A DNA stretch of 33,286 nt from Faecalicatena fissicatena (GTDB taxonomy: Bacteria; Bacillota; Clostridia; Lachnospirales; Lachnospiraceae), in NCBI GenBank assembly GCA_001028025.1, contig LDAQ01000035.1:1-33286 (forward strand). The letters run 5' to 3'. Shown piece by piece: positions 6,811-14,500 of the stretch; within the stretch, counting starts at the first letter, position 1; each line of letters begins with the position of its first letter. The position numbers were made by a program, and so were the translations under genes. Below the pieces are notes generated by a model. The model saw nothing but the letters and a program-made list of their open reading frames with translations. It was not told where the DNA came from and did not search any database.

Positions 6811-8226
6811 ATGGCAGAGATTGAAAAGAAACCAGTTAAAATAACAGAAACAGTCCTGCGTGATGCGCATCAGTCCCTGATTGCCACAAGAATGACAACA
6901 GAGCAGATGATGCCTATCGTAGATAAAATGGACAAAGTAGGATATCATGCAGTAGAGTGCTGGGGCGGTGCTACATTTGACGCATCCTTACGTTTCCTGC
7001 ATGAAGATCCATGGGACAGACTCAGAAAGTTCCGTGACGGATTTAAAAATACAAAGCTGCAGATGTTATTCCGCGGACAGAACATCCTGGGATACCGTCC
7101 TTACGCAGATGATGTAGTTGAGTACTTCGTACAGAAATCAGTTGCAAACGGAATTGACATCATTCGTATTTTTGACTGCATGAATGATATTCGTAACCTG
7201 CAGACAGCAGTTACGGCTGCAAACAAAGAGAAGGCACACGCTCAGGTAGCAATGTCCTATACTCTGGGTGACGCATATACTCTGGAATACTGGACAGATC
7301 TGGCAAAGAGAATCGAAGATATGGGTTCAAACTCTATCTGTGTAAAGGATATGGCAGGACTTCTCTGCCCTTATCAGGCAACAGAGCTTGTGACGGCATT
7401 GAAAGCTGCTGTTAGCATTCCGATCGAAATGCACACACATTATACATCTGGTGTGGGCGGAATGACATACCTGAAATCTATCGAAGCAGGTGCTGACATC
7501 ATCGATACTGCAATGTCACCATTTGCAATGGGAACTTCACAGCCGGCTACAGAAGTTATGGTTGAGACTTTCAAGGGAACGCCATACGATACAGGACTGG
7601 ACCAGAACCTGCTTGCTGAAATTGCAGATTACTTCAGACCGATCAGAGACGAAGCTCTTGCGAGTGGCCTCCTGAACCCGAAGAATATGGGTGTAGATAT
7701 CAAAACCCTTCTGTACCAGGTACCGGGCGGTATGCTTTCCAACCTGACATCACAGTTAAAAGAGCAGGGAGCAGAGGACAAGTTCTACGAAGTGCTTGAA
7801 GAAGTACCACGTGTCCGTAAAGATCTCGGTGAGCCGCCGCTTGTTACGCCATCTTCACAGATTGTCGGAACACAGGCAGTATTCAACGTCCTGATGGGAG
7901 AGCGTTATAAGATGGCAACAAAAGAGACAAAAGACGTATTATCAGGAAAATACGGCGCAACAGTAAAGCCGTTTAATCCGGAAGTACAGAAAAAAGTTAT
8001 CGGTGAGAATGCAGAAGTTATCACTTGTCGTCCTGCAGACCTGATTCCTAACGAATTAGACACACTGCGCAAAGAATGCGAACAGTGGATTCAGCAGGAT
8101 GAGGACGTGCTGACATATGCACTGTTCCCACAGGTAGCCATAGACTTCTTTAAGTATAGAGAAGCACAGCAGACAAAAATAGATGCAAAAGTAGCTGATA
8201 CAAAAGATGGAGCTTATCCGGTTTAA
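6811..8226 (+). CDS. oadA: Oxaloacetate decarboxylase alpha / pyruvate carboxylase-type carboxyltransferase
   Basis: A 471-residue TIM-barrel carboxyltransferase of the PYC/OadA (transcarboxylase 5S) type. Visible active-site features are DAHQS (18-22), the lysine that becomes carbamylated and holds the metal in CVKDMAGLL (K179), and the metal ligands in HTH (208-210). A C-terminal PYC_OADA domain fills residues 300-460. The protein ends without the biotinyl domain that OadA of Klebsiella or Vibrio carries, so it must use the separate carrier at 5250. It would decarboxylate oxaloacetate to pyruvate, or form oxaloacetate from pyruvate when paired with the acyl-CoA carboxyltransferase of gene 3002. 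GGAGG lies 9 bases before the ATG. It is the last gene of the operon; the palindromic element starts 13 bases past its stop. Confidence 0.92.
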   Translation: MAEIEKKPVKITETVLRDAHQSLIATRMTTEQMMPIVDKMDKVGYHAVECWGGATFDASLRFLHEDPWDRLRKFRDGFKNTKLQMLFRGQNILGYRPYADDVVEYFVQKSVANGIDIIRIFDCMNDIRNLQTAVTAANKEKAHAQVAMSYTLGDAYTLEYWTDLAKRIEDMGSNSICVKDMAGLLCPYQATELVTALKAAVSIPIEMHTHYTSGVGGMTYLKSIEAGADIIDTAMSPFAMGTSQPATEVMVETFKGTPYDTGLDQNLLAEIADYFRPIRDEALASGLLNPKNMGVDIKTLLYQVPGGMLSNLTSQLKEQGAEDKFYEVLEEVPRVRKDLGEPPLVTPSSQIVGTQAVFNVLMGERYKMATKETKDVLSGKYGATVKPFNPEVQKKVIGENAEVITCRPADLIPNELDTLRKECEQWIQQDEDVLTYALFPQVAIDFFKYREAQQTKIDAKVADTKDGAYPV

Positions 8227-8238
8227 AGGATGGTATGG

Positions 8239-8545
8239 GGGCGCTAAGTGAAAGGTACATCTGACCCCAGCCGGGGCTGTGTATGCCATTTCAAAATCCG
8301 ACCCGCTTGCTAAGACTCCGTAGGAGAAAAAACAGGGAACATGGAGGGTACTTGCCGCAGTTGGCCCGAATGCCGATGCATTCGCGCCGCCGGCGGCAAC
8401 AGACTTTGCCTGGTAAGGCAAAGTCTGCCCTCCATGTTCCCTGTTTTTTCTCCAACGGAGTCTTAGCAAGCGGGTCGGATTTTGAAATGGCATACACAGC
8501 CCCGGCTGGGGTCAGATGTACCTTTCACTTAGCTACGGCGCTCCA
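8239..8545. repeat. Large near-perfect palindromic element (106-bp arms, branched tip), copy A
   Basis: The left arm 8243-8348 and right arm 8428-8533 are reverse complements at 105 of 106 positions (the exception is around 8322). The 79-base loop folds further: TTGCCGC (8352-8358) with GCGGCAA (8393-8399), inside it GGC with GCC and CGAATGC (8367-8373) with GCATTCG (8378-8384); then a separate hairpin AGACTTTGCC (8401-8410) with GGCAAAGTCT (8417-8426). Short frames on both strands here (for example starting MPFQNPTRLLRL on either strand) are products of the palindrome and I do not call them genes. GGCGCT at 8240 is kept in copy B and probably marks the left edge. It carries no transposase, so it could be a non-autonomous mobile element or a structured RNA or DNA site. 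Confidence 0.9.
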
Positions 8546-8719
8546 AGGGGAGGGAAACCGTGACTTGGAGGGGATGCAGACGGGGGAGACGGATTTGGGA
8601 TGGTTGCACGGAAGCTTTTCTACTCCAGTATAAGCGTGAGTATCACGAACCGCGAATCCCGCCCCCGCATTCCCGCTCCGGACAGTCGCTCTCACAAATA
8701 GATTTTTTCCCCCAATAAA
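8546..8719. other. GC-rich spacer with imperfect inverted repeats
   Basis: Between the palindromic element and the next promoter no gene is visible. CTCCAAG (8541-8547) can pair with CTTGGAG (8564-8570), and a looser GC-rich pairing joins about 8565-8600 with about 8652-8682. These may be the decayed right flank of the element or a weak terminator for the decarboxylase operon. Base composition here (runs of G and C) differs from the neighbouring genes. Confidence 0.3.
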
Positions 8720-8748
8720 TTGTATTGATTTTCATTCGGTGGTATAAT
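8720..8748 (+). promoter_or_regulatory. Promoter of the aminopeptidase P gene
   Basis: -35 TTGTAT (8720-8725), 17-base spacer, -10 TATAAT (8743-8748) with the extended TGG directly before it. It lies about 30 bases before the start codon. Confidence 0.75.
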
Positions 8749-8779
8749 AGGTTTTATGAATGTTAAAGGAGGTTTTTTC

Positions 8780-10567
8780 ATGAATGTTTCAGAAAGAGTT
8801 GACAGGCTCCGCCAGTTGATGGCGGAGAAGGGGATTGATGCATATGTCGTGCCGACTGCGGATTACCATCAAAGTGAATATGTTGGGGAACACTTTAAGG
8901 TAAGAGCTTTTATGACCGGGTTTACCGGGTCGGCTGGAACGGCTGTTTTTACGAAGGATGAAGCGGGGATGTGGACGGATGGCCGGTACTTTATTCAGGC
9001 GGCACAGCAGATGGAGGGAACTGGCGTTGTGCTTCGTAAGATGGGGGAACCGGGAGTTCCAACGGTTGAGGAATATTTGAAGGCAGCTCTTCCGGAGAAG
9101 GGCGTGATCGGGTTTGACGGACGTACGGTGGGCGTGAATGAAGGACAGGTTTATGCCGATATCGCGGCCGCAAAGGGCGGAAGTGTGGTTTATGACTGCG
9201 ATCTGGTGGAGTCAATCTGGGAGGACAGGCCGCCGCTGTCTGAGAAACCGGCATTTTTGCTGGATGTTAAATATGCGGGTGAGACAGTTGCCTCCAAGCT
9301 TGAACGTGTGAGAAACGCGATGAAGGAGGCGGGAGCCAATGCCCATATTATTACCAGTCTGGATGATACTGGCTGGCTTCTCAATGTAAGAGGGGATGAT
9401 GTGGAATATTTCCCGTTGCTTCTCTCTTATACGATTGTGAAGATGGATTCTGTGGAGCTTTATGTGGATGAGCGGAAGTTTAACGATGAAATCAGAGCTG
9501 AATTTACAAAAAACAACGTTTGTATACATGCATACAATGATATTTACGAAGCTGTTAAGGCCTTCGGGGCAGATGATGTTGTACTGATTGATCCGAAAAG
9601 AATGAACTTTGCGCTTTATAATAATATTCCGGCCGGGGTCAGGACTGTAAAGCAGGAGAATCCGACCATCCTTATGAAGGCAGTCAAGAACGATACTGAG
9701 GTTGAGAATATCAGAAAAGCTCACATCAAGGATGGCGTGGCACATACGAAGTTTATGTACTGGCTGAAAAAGAATGTGGGCAGGATTGAAATAACAGAGC
9801 TGAGTGCTTCCGATAAACTGGAAGAATTCCGTGCACAGCAGGGGAATTTCCTCTGGCCGAGCTTTGAGCCGATCTGTGCGTATAAAGAACATGCTGCTAT
9901 CGTGCACTATACTTCTTCGCCGGAGACAAACGTAGAGTTGAAGAAAGGCGGTCTTTTCCTGACAGATACAGGCGGACATTATTATGAAGGTTCCACCGAT
10001 ATCACCAGGACCGTAGCCCTGGGGGAAGTGAGCCAGACGGAAAAGGATCATTTTACCGCAGTAGCTGTCAGTATGCTGAATCTGGCTGACGTGAGGTTCC
10101 TTTATGGCTGCACCGGGATGAATCTGGATTATGTGGCGCGAGAGCCGTTCTGGAGACAGAACCTGAATTTTAACCACGGAACAGGACACGGCGTGGGCTA
10201 TCTGGGGAACATCCATGAGCCGCCTACAGGTTTCCGTTGGCAGTTCAGGCCAAATGAGATCCATCCTTTTGAAGAGAATATGATCATCACGGATGAACCG
10301 GGAATTTATATTGAAGGATCCCATGGTATCCGTACGGAAAATGAGCTTCTGGTTCGCAAAGGCGAGAAAAATGAGTATGGCCAGTTTATGTATTTCGAGC
10401 CAATCACTTTTGTACCGATCGATCTGGATGCAGTCAACCCGGATCTGATGACAGAAAAAGAAAAGGCATTGCTGAATGATTACCACAAAAAAGTTTATGA
10501 GCTGATTGCACCCTATTTAACAGGAGAAGAGCAGGAGTGGCTCAAAGAGTATACGAGAGAAATTTAA
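8780..10567 (+). CDS. Xaa-Pro aminopeptidase (aminopeptidase P, M24B family)
   Basis: A 595-residue cytoplasmic metallopeptidase that removes the N-terminal residue of peptides with proline in second position. Layout follows the long aminopeptidase P form: two creatinase-like N-terminal domains (about 1-300), then the pita-bread catalytic domain. Metal ligands are visible in LTDTGGHYYEGSTDITRT (two Asp), NHGTGHGVGY (His), ITDEPGIYIEGSHGIR (Glu) and RTENEL (Glu). I start at ATG 8780, where AAAGGAGG stands 7 bases upstream; an in-frame ATG at 8756 lies before that ribosome site and would add eight residues. Single-gene unit with its own promoter and terminator. Peptide breakdown would suit an amino-acid-using anaerobe. 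Confidence 0.93.
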   Translation: MNVSERVDRLRQLMAEKGIDAYVVPTADYHQSEYVGEHFKVRAFMTGFTGSAGTAVFTKDEAGMWTDGRYFIQAAQQMEGTGVVLRKMGEPGVPTVEEYLKAALPEKGVIGFDGRTVGVNEGQVYADIAAAKGGSVVYDCDLVESIWEDRPPLSEKPAFLLDVKYAGETVASKLERVRNAMKEAGANAHIITSLDDTGWLLNVRGDDVEYFPLLLSYTIVKMDSVELYVDERKFNDEIRAEFTKNNVCIHAYNDIYEAVKAFGADDVVLIDPKRMNFALYNNIPAGVRTVKQENPTILMKAVKNDTEVENIRKAHIKDGVAHTKFMYWLKKNVGRIEITELSASDKLEEFRAQQGNFLWPSFEPICAYKEHAAIVHYTSSPETNVELKKGGLFLTDTGGHYYEGSTDITRTVALGEVSQTEKDHFTAVAVSMLNLADVRFLYGCTGMNLDYVAREPFWRQNLNFNHGTGHGVGYLGNIHEPPTGFRWQFRPNEIHPFEENMIITDEPGIYIEGSHGIRTENELLVRKGEKNEYGQFMYFEPITFVPIDLDAVNPDLMTEKEKALLNDYHKKVYELIAPYLTGEEQEWLKEYTREI

Positions 10568-10572
10568 CATCG

Positions 10573-10622
10573 AAAGCCCTGCCAGACAGTGTTGAACTGC
10601 CTGTGCGGGGCTTTTGGCTTTA
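10573..10622 (+). terminator. Terminator of the aminopeptidase P gene
   Basis: AAAGCCC (10573-10579) pairs with GGGCTTT (10608-10614), extended inward by GC and CAG/CTG pairs with interruptions, and is followed by T-rich sequence. Confidence 0.7.
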
Positions 10623-10630
10623 AATCTGCC

Positions 10631-10659
10631 TTGCAATCAAAATCACTGTATTGTATAAT
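10631..10659 (+). promoter_or_regulatory. Promoter of the RpiR-type regulator gene
   Basis: -35 TTGCAA (10631-10636), 17-base spacer, -10 TATAAT (10654-10659). It lies just after the preceding terminator and about 65 bases before the GTG start. Confidence 0.65.
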
Positions 10660-10725
10660 CAGAATGTTGAATTTAATTAATATACGGGGATATTCTGCCC
10701 AAATAGAATAAGAAGAGGAACTGCC

Positions 10726-11676
10726 GTGAGTGAGAATAAGGTAAGTACGAACGAGAACAGCACCAATGAACTGCTGCTTAGAATAGAAGAAAAATATATA
10801 CGCCTCAGTAAAGGCCAGAAGAGGCTGGCAGATTACGTATGCCAGAATTATGATAAAGCTGTTTTCCTGACTGCTGCGAAACTGGGAGAGATTGTAGGTG
10901 TGAGCGAGTCCACGGTTGTCCGCTTTGCAACGCAGCTGGGCTATAAAGGTTACCCGGGCTTTCAGAAAGCGCTGGAGGAACTTGTGCGCAATAAACTGAA
11001 TTCTATTCAGAGGATGGAAGTAACATATGGCAGGATCAGCCAGTCTGAAATTCTCGCTACCGTGCTGCAGTCGGATATAGAAAAAATAAAGCTGACGCTT
11101 GCAGGCATCGATCAGAAAGCTTTTGAACTTGCCATAGATACGATACTGAAAGCAAAGAAGATCTATGTGATCGGTATACGGAGCTGTGCGCCCCTGGCAG
11201 CATTTCTGACGTTTTATCTGAACTTGATATGTGACAATGTGACCGCAGTGAATACAAACAGTTCTAGCGAGATTTTTGAGCAGCTTATCCGGATTAATCA
11301 GGATGATGTGATTATAGGAATCAGCTTTCCTAGATATTCTATGCGTACATTAAAAGCACTTGAATTTGCAAGCAACCGTAAAGCGAAGGTTATCACTCTG
11401 ACAGACAGCATACATTCCCCGATGAATTTGTATTCATCATGCAATCTGATAGCAAGAAGCGACATGGCATCTATTGTGGATTCCCTGGTGGCGCCGCTGA
11501 GTGTTGTGAATGCACTTGTTGTTGCGCTCTGCATGAAAAAGCAGAAAGAAGTGGTTGAAACGCTGGAGATGCTGGAAGAAATATGGGACGAGTATCAGGT
11601 ATACAGCGGAGACGAGCTGAATCATGTCAGCACATCATTGCCGGCTGAGGATGCGGAAGGAAAAGAGAATGAGTAA
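10726..11676 (+). CDS. MurR/RpiR-family transcriptional regulator with SIS domain
   Basis: A 316-residue DNA-binding protein. An N-terminal helix-turn-helix of the RpiR type (about 20-95, with KLGEIVGVSESTVVRFATQL) precedes a sugar-phosphate-binding SIS domain (about 135-270, with KIYVIGIRSCAPLAAFL and DDVIIGISFPRYSMRTL). Such proteins sense phosphosugars and usually control nearby sugar genes, but no sugar gene lies in this neighbourhood, so the target is unknown. The start is GTG 10726 with GAGGAA a few bases before it. The last codons overlap the start of the following flavoprotein gene by 8 bases, so the two are co-transcribed and probably translationally coupled. Confidence 0.88.
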   Translation: MSENKVSTNENSTNELLLRIEEKYIRLSKGQKRLADYVCQNYDKAVFLTAAKLGEIVGVSESTVVRFATQLGYKGYPGFQKALEELVRNKLNSIQRMEVTYGRISQSEILATVLQSDIEKIKLTLAGIDQKAFELAIDTILKAKKIYVIGIRSCAPLAAFLTFYLNLICDNVTAVNTNSSSEIFEQLIRINQDDVIIGISFPRYSMRTLKALEFASNRKAKVITLTDSIHSPMNLYSSCNLIARSDMASIVDSLVAPLSVVNALVVALCMKKQKEVVETLEMLEEIWDEYQVYSGDELNHVSTSLPAEDAEGKENE

Positions 11677-12898
11677 AGTAGTAATAATCGGAGGCGGTGC
11701 TGCCGGGATGATGGCGGGAATATTTGCCGCCAGAAACGGGCACGAAGTCCATATATACGAAAAAAATGAAAAGCTGGGAAAAAAGCTTTTCATAACAGGG
11801 AAGGGCAGATGTAATCTGACAAATGCAGGGGAAATGGACACTCTTTTTTCTTCTGTCAGCAGCAACCCCAAGTTTTTATACAGCGGGTTCTACAGTTTTA
11901 CGAATGAGCAGGCTGTTGATTTTTTTGAAGATCTTGGTGTCAGGACAAAAGTTGAGCGGGGAAATCGTGTGTTTCCGGAATCAGATCATTCTTCAGACGT
12001 TATCTCGGCGATGAGCAGAGAACTGAAGCGGCTGGGCGTCAAAATCAATCTGCACACTGAAGTGAAGCAAGTGCTGGCAGAACAGGGATATATTAACGGT
12101 ATTCTCCTTGCGGGCGGAAAAAAGATACCTGCAGACTCATGTATTATAGCTACGGGAGGGGTCTCCTATCCATCGACGGGGTCTACCGGGGATGGATACC
12201 GGTTTGCCCGGGAAGCAGGACATAAAGTAACTGCACTGTATCCGTCTCTTGTACCCATGGAAGTAAAAGAAACTTTTATTCCTGAGCTTCAGGGGCTGTC
12301 GCTGCGCAATGTGGATGCGGTAATCTATGATGGTAAAAAGAAGGTTTACGAAGAGTTCGGCGAAATGCTGTTTACCCATTTCGGAGTTAGCGGGCCGATC
12401 ATCATCAGCGCCAGCAGCGTGATGGGAAAGCTTCTGGGAGAGAAAGATCTGAGGCTGAGTATTGACCTGAAGCCGGCGCTGAAGTTTGAACAGCTGGATC
12501 AGCGCGTACTCAGAGACTTTGAGGAGAACAGAAACCGGCAGTTTAAGAATGCAGTGGATAAGCTGTTTCCGGCGAAACTGAAACCTGTTATGATAGAGAG
12601 AAGCGGTATCCATCCAGATAAAAAGGTGAATGAGATCAGCCGCGAGGAGCGGCAACGATTCGTTGCAATGATTAAGAATTTTGATATGACACTCACAGGA
12701 CTGCGCGGGTACAATGAAGCGATTATCACAAAGGGTGGTGTTGATGTCAGGCAGATTGATCCCGGTACGATGGAGTCCCGGTTGGTCAAAGGGCTGTATT
12801 TTAGCGGTGAAGTGCTGGATCTGGATGCCCTGACAGGCGGGTTTAATCTGCAGATCGCCTGGTCTACCGGCTATCTGGCGGGAATATCAGTACATTGA
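11669..12898 (+). CDS. HI0933-family FAD-dependent oxidoreductase (aminoacetone oxidase / BaiN-like)
   Basis: A 409-residue flavoprotein. The dinucleotide-binding loop VVIIGGGAAGMMAG is at residues 4-17, followed by the family block KLGKKLFITGKGRCNLTN, the central GGVSYPSTGSTGDGY, and the C-terminal GLYFSGEVLDLDALTGGFN and QIAWSTGYLAG. The family includes B. subtilis YtfP, and C. scindens BaiN proposed to act in bile acid 7-dehydroxylation, but it is widespread and the substrate is not set by the sequence. I start at ATG 11669, which overlaps the end of the RpiR gene and has GGAAGG upstream; an earlier in-frame ATG at 11624 would add 15 residues that do not look like the family. Followed by cmk after 46 bases. 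Confidence 0.87.
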   Translation: MSKVVIIGGGAAGMMAGIFAARNGHEVHIYEKNEKLGKKLFITGKGRCNLTNAGEMDTLFSSVSSNPKFLYSGFYSFTNEQAVDFFEDLGVRTKVERGNRVFPESDHSSDVISAMSRELKRLGVKINLHTEVKQVLAEQGYINGILLAGGKKIPADSCIIATGGVSYPSTGSTGDGYRFAREAGHKVTALYPSLVPMEVKETFIPELQGLSLRNVDAVIYDGKKKVYEEFGEMLFTHFGVSGPIIISASSVMGKLLGEKDLRLSIDLKPALKFEQLDQRVLRDFEENRNRQFKNAVDKLFPAKLKPVMIERSGIHPDKKVNEISREERQRFVAMIKNFDMTLTGLRGYNEAIITKGGVDVRQIDPGTMESRLVKGLYFSGEVLDLDALTGGFNLQIAWSTGYLAGISVH

Positions 12899-12944
12899 CA
12901 AATAAGGTTAACAGTTAAGGAAGGCATGAGGAGGATAAGAATAA

Positions 12945-13601
12945 ATGGGATATAATGTGGCGATAGACGGCCCGGCAGGAGCCGGCAAGAGCACCATAGC
13001 CAAGCTGGTGGCAAAAGAGAATGGTTATGTATATGTGGACACGGGAGCGATGTACCGTGCGCTTGCACTCTGTTTCCTGGATGCAGGCATTGCTCCTGAT
13101 GAGACAGAAAAGATTATTAGTGCATGTAAGGGGGCAGAGGTCAGCATCAGATACGAGGAAGGCATACAGCAGGTCTATTTAAATGGAAAGAATGTGACAT
13201 CCCGGCTGCGGGAAGAAGCCGTCGGCAATATGGCTTCCGCGAGTTCCGCTATCCCTCAGGTACGGGCGAAACTTCTCGAGCTTCAGCGTGAGCTGGCCGG
13301 GAAGGAAGATGTGATTATGGATGGGAGAGATATCGGAACAAATATCCTGCCCCATGCAGACGTAAAGATCTATCTGACGGCCAGTGTGGAGACAAGGGCC
13401 AAAAGACGCTACGAGGAACTGCTGAATAAGGGCGAAAACTGCAGCTATGAGGAAATAGCAAGGGACATAAGGGAACGGGACGAGAGAGATATGAACAGGG
13501 AGACGGCTCCGTTGAAAAGAGCGGAGGATGCCATACTCATAGACAGTTCGGAGATGACGATAGAAGAAGTTGTGACCGAAATAATCCGACATTGCAGATA
13601 A
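12945..13601 (+). CDS. cmk: Cytidylate kinase
   Basis: A 218-residue (d)CMP kinase that converts CMP or dCMP to the diphosphate with ATP. The P-loop GPAGAGKST is at residues 8-16; VDTGAMYRALAL, the nucleotide-binding MDGRDIGTN and the lid region RAKRRYEEL are present. Length and motif order are normal for the bacterial enzyme. GAGGAGG lies about 10 bases before the ATG. It heads the cmk-ispH-rpsA group, an order common in Clostridia. Confidence 0.95.
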   Translation: MGYNVAIDGPAGAGKSTIAKLVAKENGYVYVDTGAMYRALALCFLDAGIAPDETEKIISACKGAEVSIRYEEGIQQVYLNGKNVTSRLREEAVGNMASASSAIPQVRAKLLELQRELAGKEDVIMDGRDIGTNILPHADVKIYLTASVETRAKRRYEELLNKGENCSYEEIARDIRERDERDMNRETAPLKRAEDAILIDSSEMTIEEVVTEIIRHCR

Positions 13602-13639
13602 GTAATTGTGAAATAAACGGGAAAGGGGCAGAAAAAAAG

Positions 13640-14500
13640 ATGGAAGTAAAACGGGCGAAAACAGCCGGATTCTGCTTCGGCGTGAAACGTGCCGTAGAGA
13701 CGGTTTATAAAGAGCTCCAAAAGGAAACAGCGGACAACGAGGATATCTATACTTACGGTCCCATTATCCACAATGAGGAAGTTGTAAAGGATATGGAAAA
13801 AAGAGGAGTGAAGGTACTGCGAACAGAAGCTGATCTGGAGCGACTGGCAAAAGGTACGGTGATCATACGCTCCCATGGTGTTCCGGAATATATTTATAAA
13901 AAAATGGAAGACAGGGGGCTTACTGTAATCGATGCTACCTGCCCCTTTGTAAAAAAAATTCATAACATCGTTAAAAAAGAAAGCGGTAAAGGAAAACATA
14001 TAGTCATTATTGGCAATCCGGAGCATCCGGAAGTGGAAGGAATCAAAGGATGGGCGGGAGAAAATGTGACGGTTGTGCAGAATGCTGAGGATGCGGAAAA
14101 GTTCGTTCCTGAACAGGAAGAGAAAATCTGCATTGTTGCCCAGACGACATTTAATTACAATAAATTTAAAGATTTAGTTGAAATTATTTCAAAAAAGAGT
14201 TATGATGTAAGTGTTTTAAATACGATCTGCAGTGCAACTAAGGCGCGTCAGAATGAAGCGGGGAGTATTGCAGAAGAGGTGGATGCTATGATCGTGATTG
14301 GTGACAAACATAGTTCCAACACCCAGAAGTTATTTGAAATATGTCAGAACGCATGTAAAGATACGTACTATATACAGACACTTGACGATTTGGATTTGAA
14401 TCAATTAGGGTCAGTGGAAACAGTAGGTATTACAGCAGGGGCATCCACGCCCAACAATATAATTGAGGAGGTTCAAAATAATGTCAGAATTATCTTTTGA
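13640..14500 (+). CDS. ispH: 4-hydroxy-3-methylbut-2-enyl diphosphate reductase
   Basis: A 286-residue [4Fe-4S] enzyme, last step of the methylerythritol phosphate pathway, making isopentenyl and dimethylallyl diphosphate. The three cluster cysteines are C12 (AGFCFGVKRA), C101 (DATCPFVKKIH) and C197 (NTICSATKARQ). Substrate-binding HNEEV, RSHGVPE, NPEHPEVEG and the C-terminal AGASTP are also present. I start at ATG 13640 with AAAGGGG upstream; an in-frame codon at 13592 would add 16 unrelated residues and overlap cmk. The 3' end overlaps the S1 gene by 20 bases in another frame. In many Clostridia IspH and S1 form one fused protein, so here the pair is split or not fused. Confidence 0.95.
   Translation: MEVKRAKTAGFCFGVKRAVETVYKELQKETADNEDIYTYGPIIHNEEVVKDMEKRGVKVLRTEADLERLAKGTVIIRSHGVPEYIYKKMEDRGLTVIDATCPFVKKIHNIVKKESGKGKHIVIIGNPEHPEVEGIKGWAGENVTVVQNAEDAEKFVPEQEEKICIVAQTTFNYNKFKDLVEIISKKSYDVSVLNTICSATKARQNEAGSIAEEVDAMIVIGDKHSSNTQKLFEICQNACKDTYYIQTLDDLDLNQLGSVETVGITAGASTPNNIIEEVQNNVRIIF

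Noticed and set aside
6175..6948. 257-residue frame on the minus strand
   Set aside because: Opposite oadB and the start of oadA; no ribosome site or recognisable domain.
8237..8545. GGCGCT at 8240 and 8537 as a target-site duplication
   Set aside because: GGCGCT is also at the start of copy B, so the left one is part of the element rather than duplicated target.
8056..8633. Short frames on both strands over the large palindrome (for example 145, 116 and 68 residues)
   Set aside because: They read the same arms from both sides, have no ribosome sites, and give matching peptides only because of the palindrome.
9212..10486. 424-residue frame on the minus strand
   Set aside because: It lies wholly opposite the aminopeptidase P gene, has no family features and follows from the codon use of the real gene.
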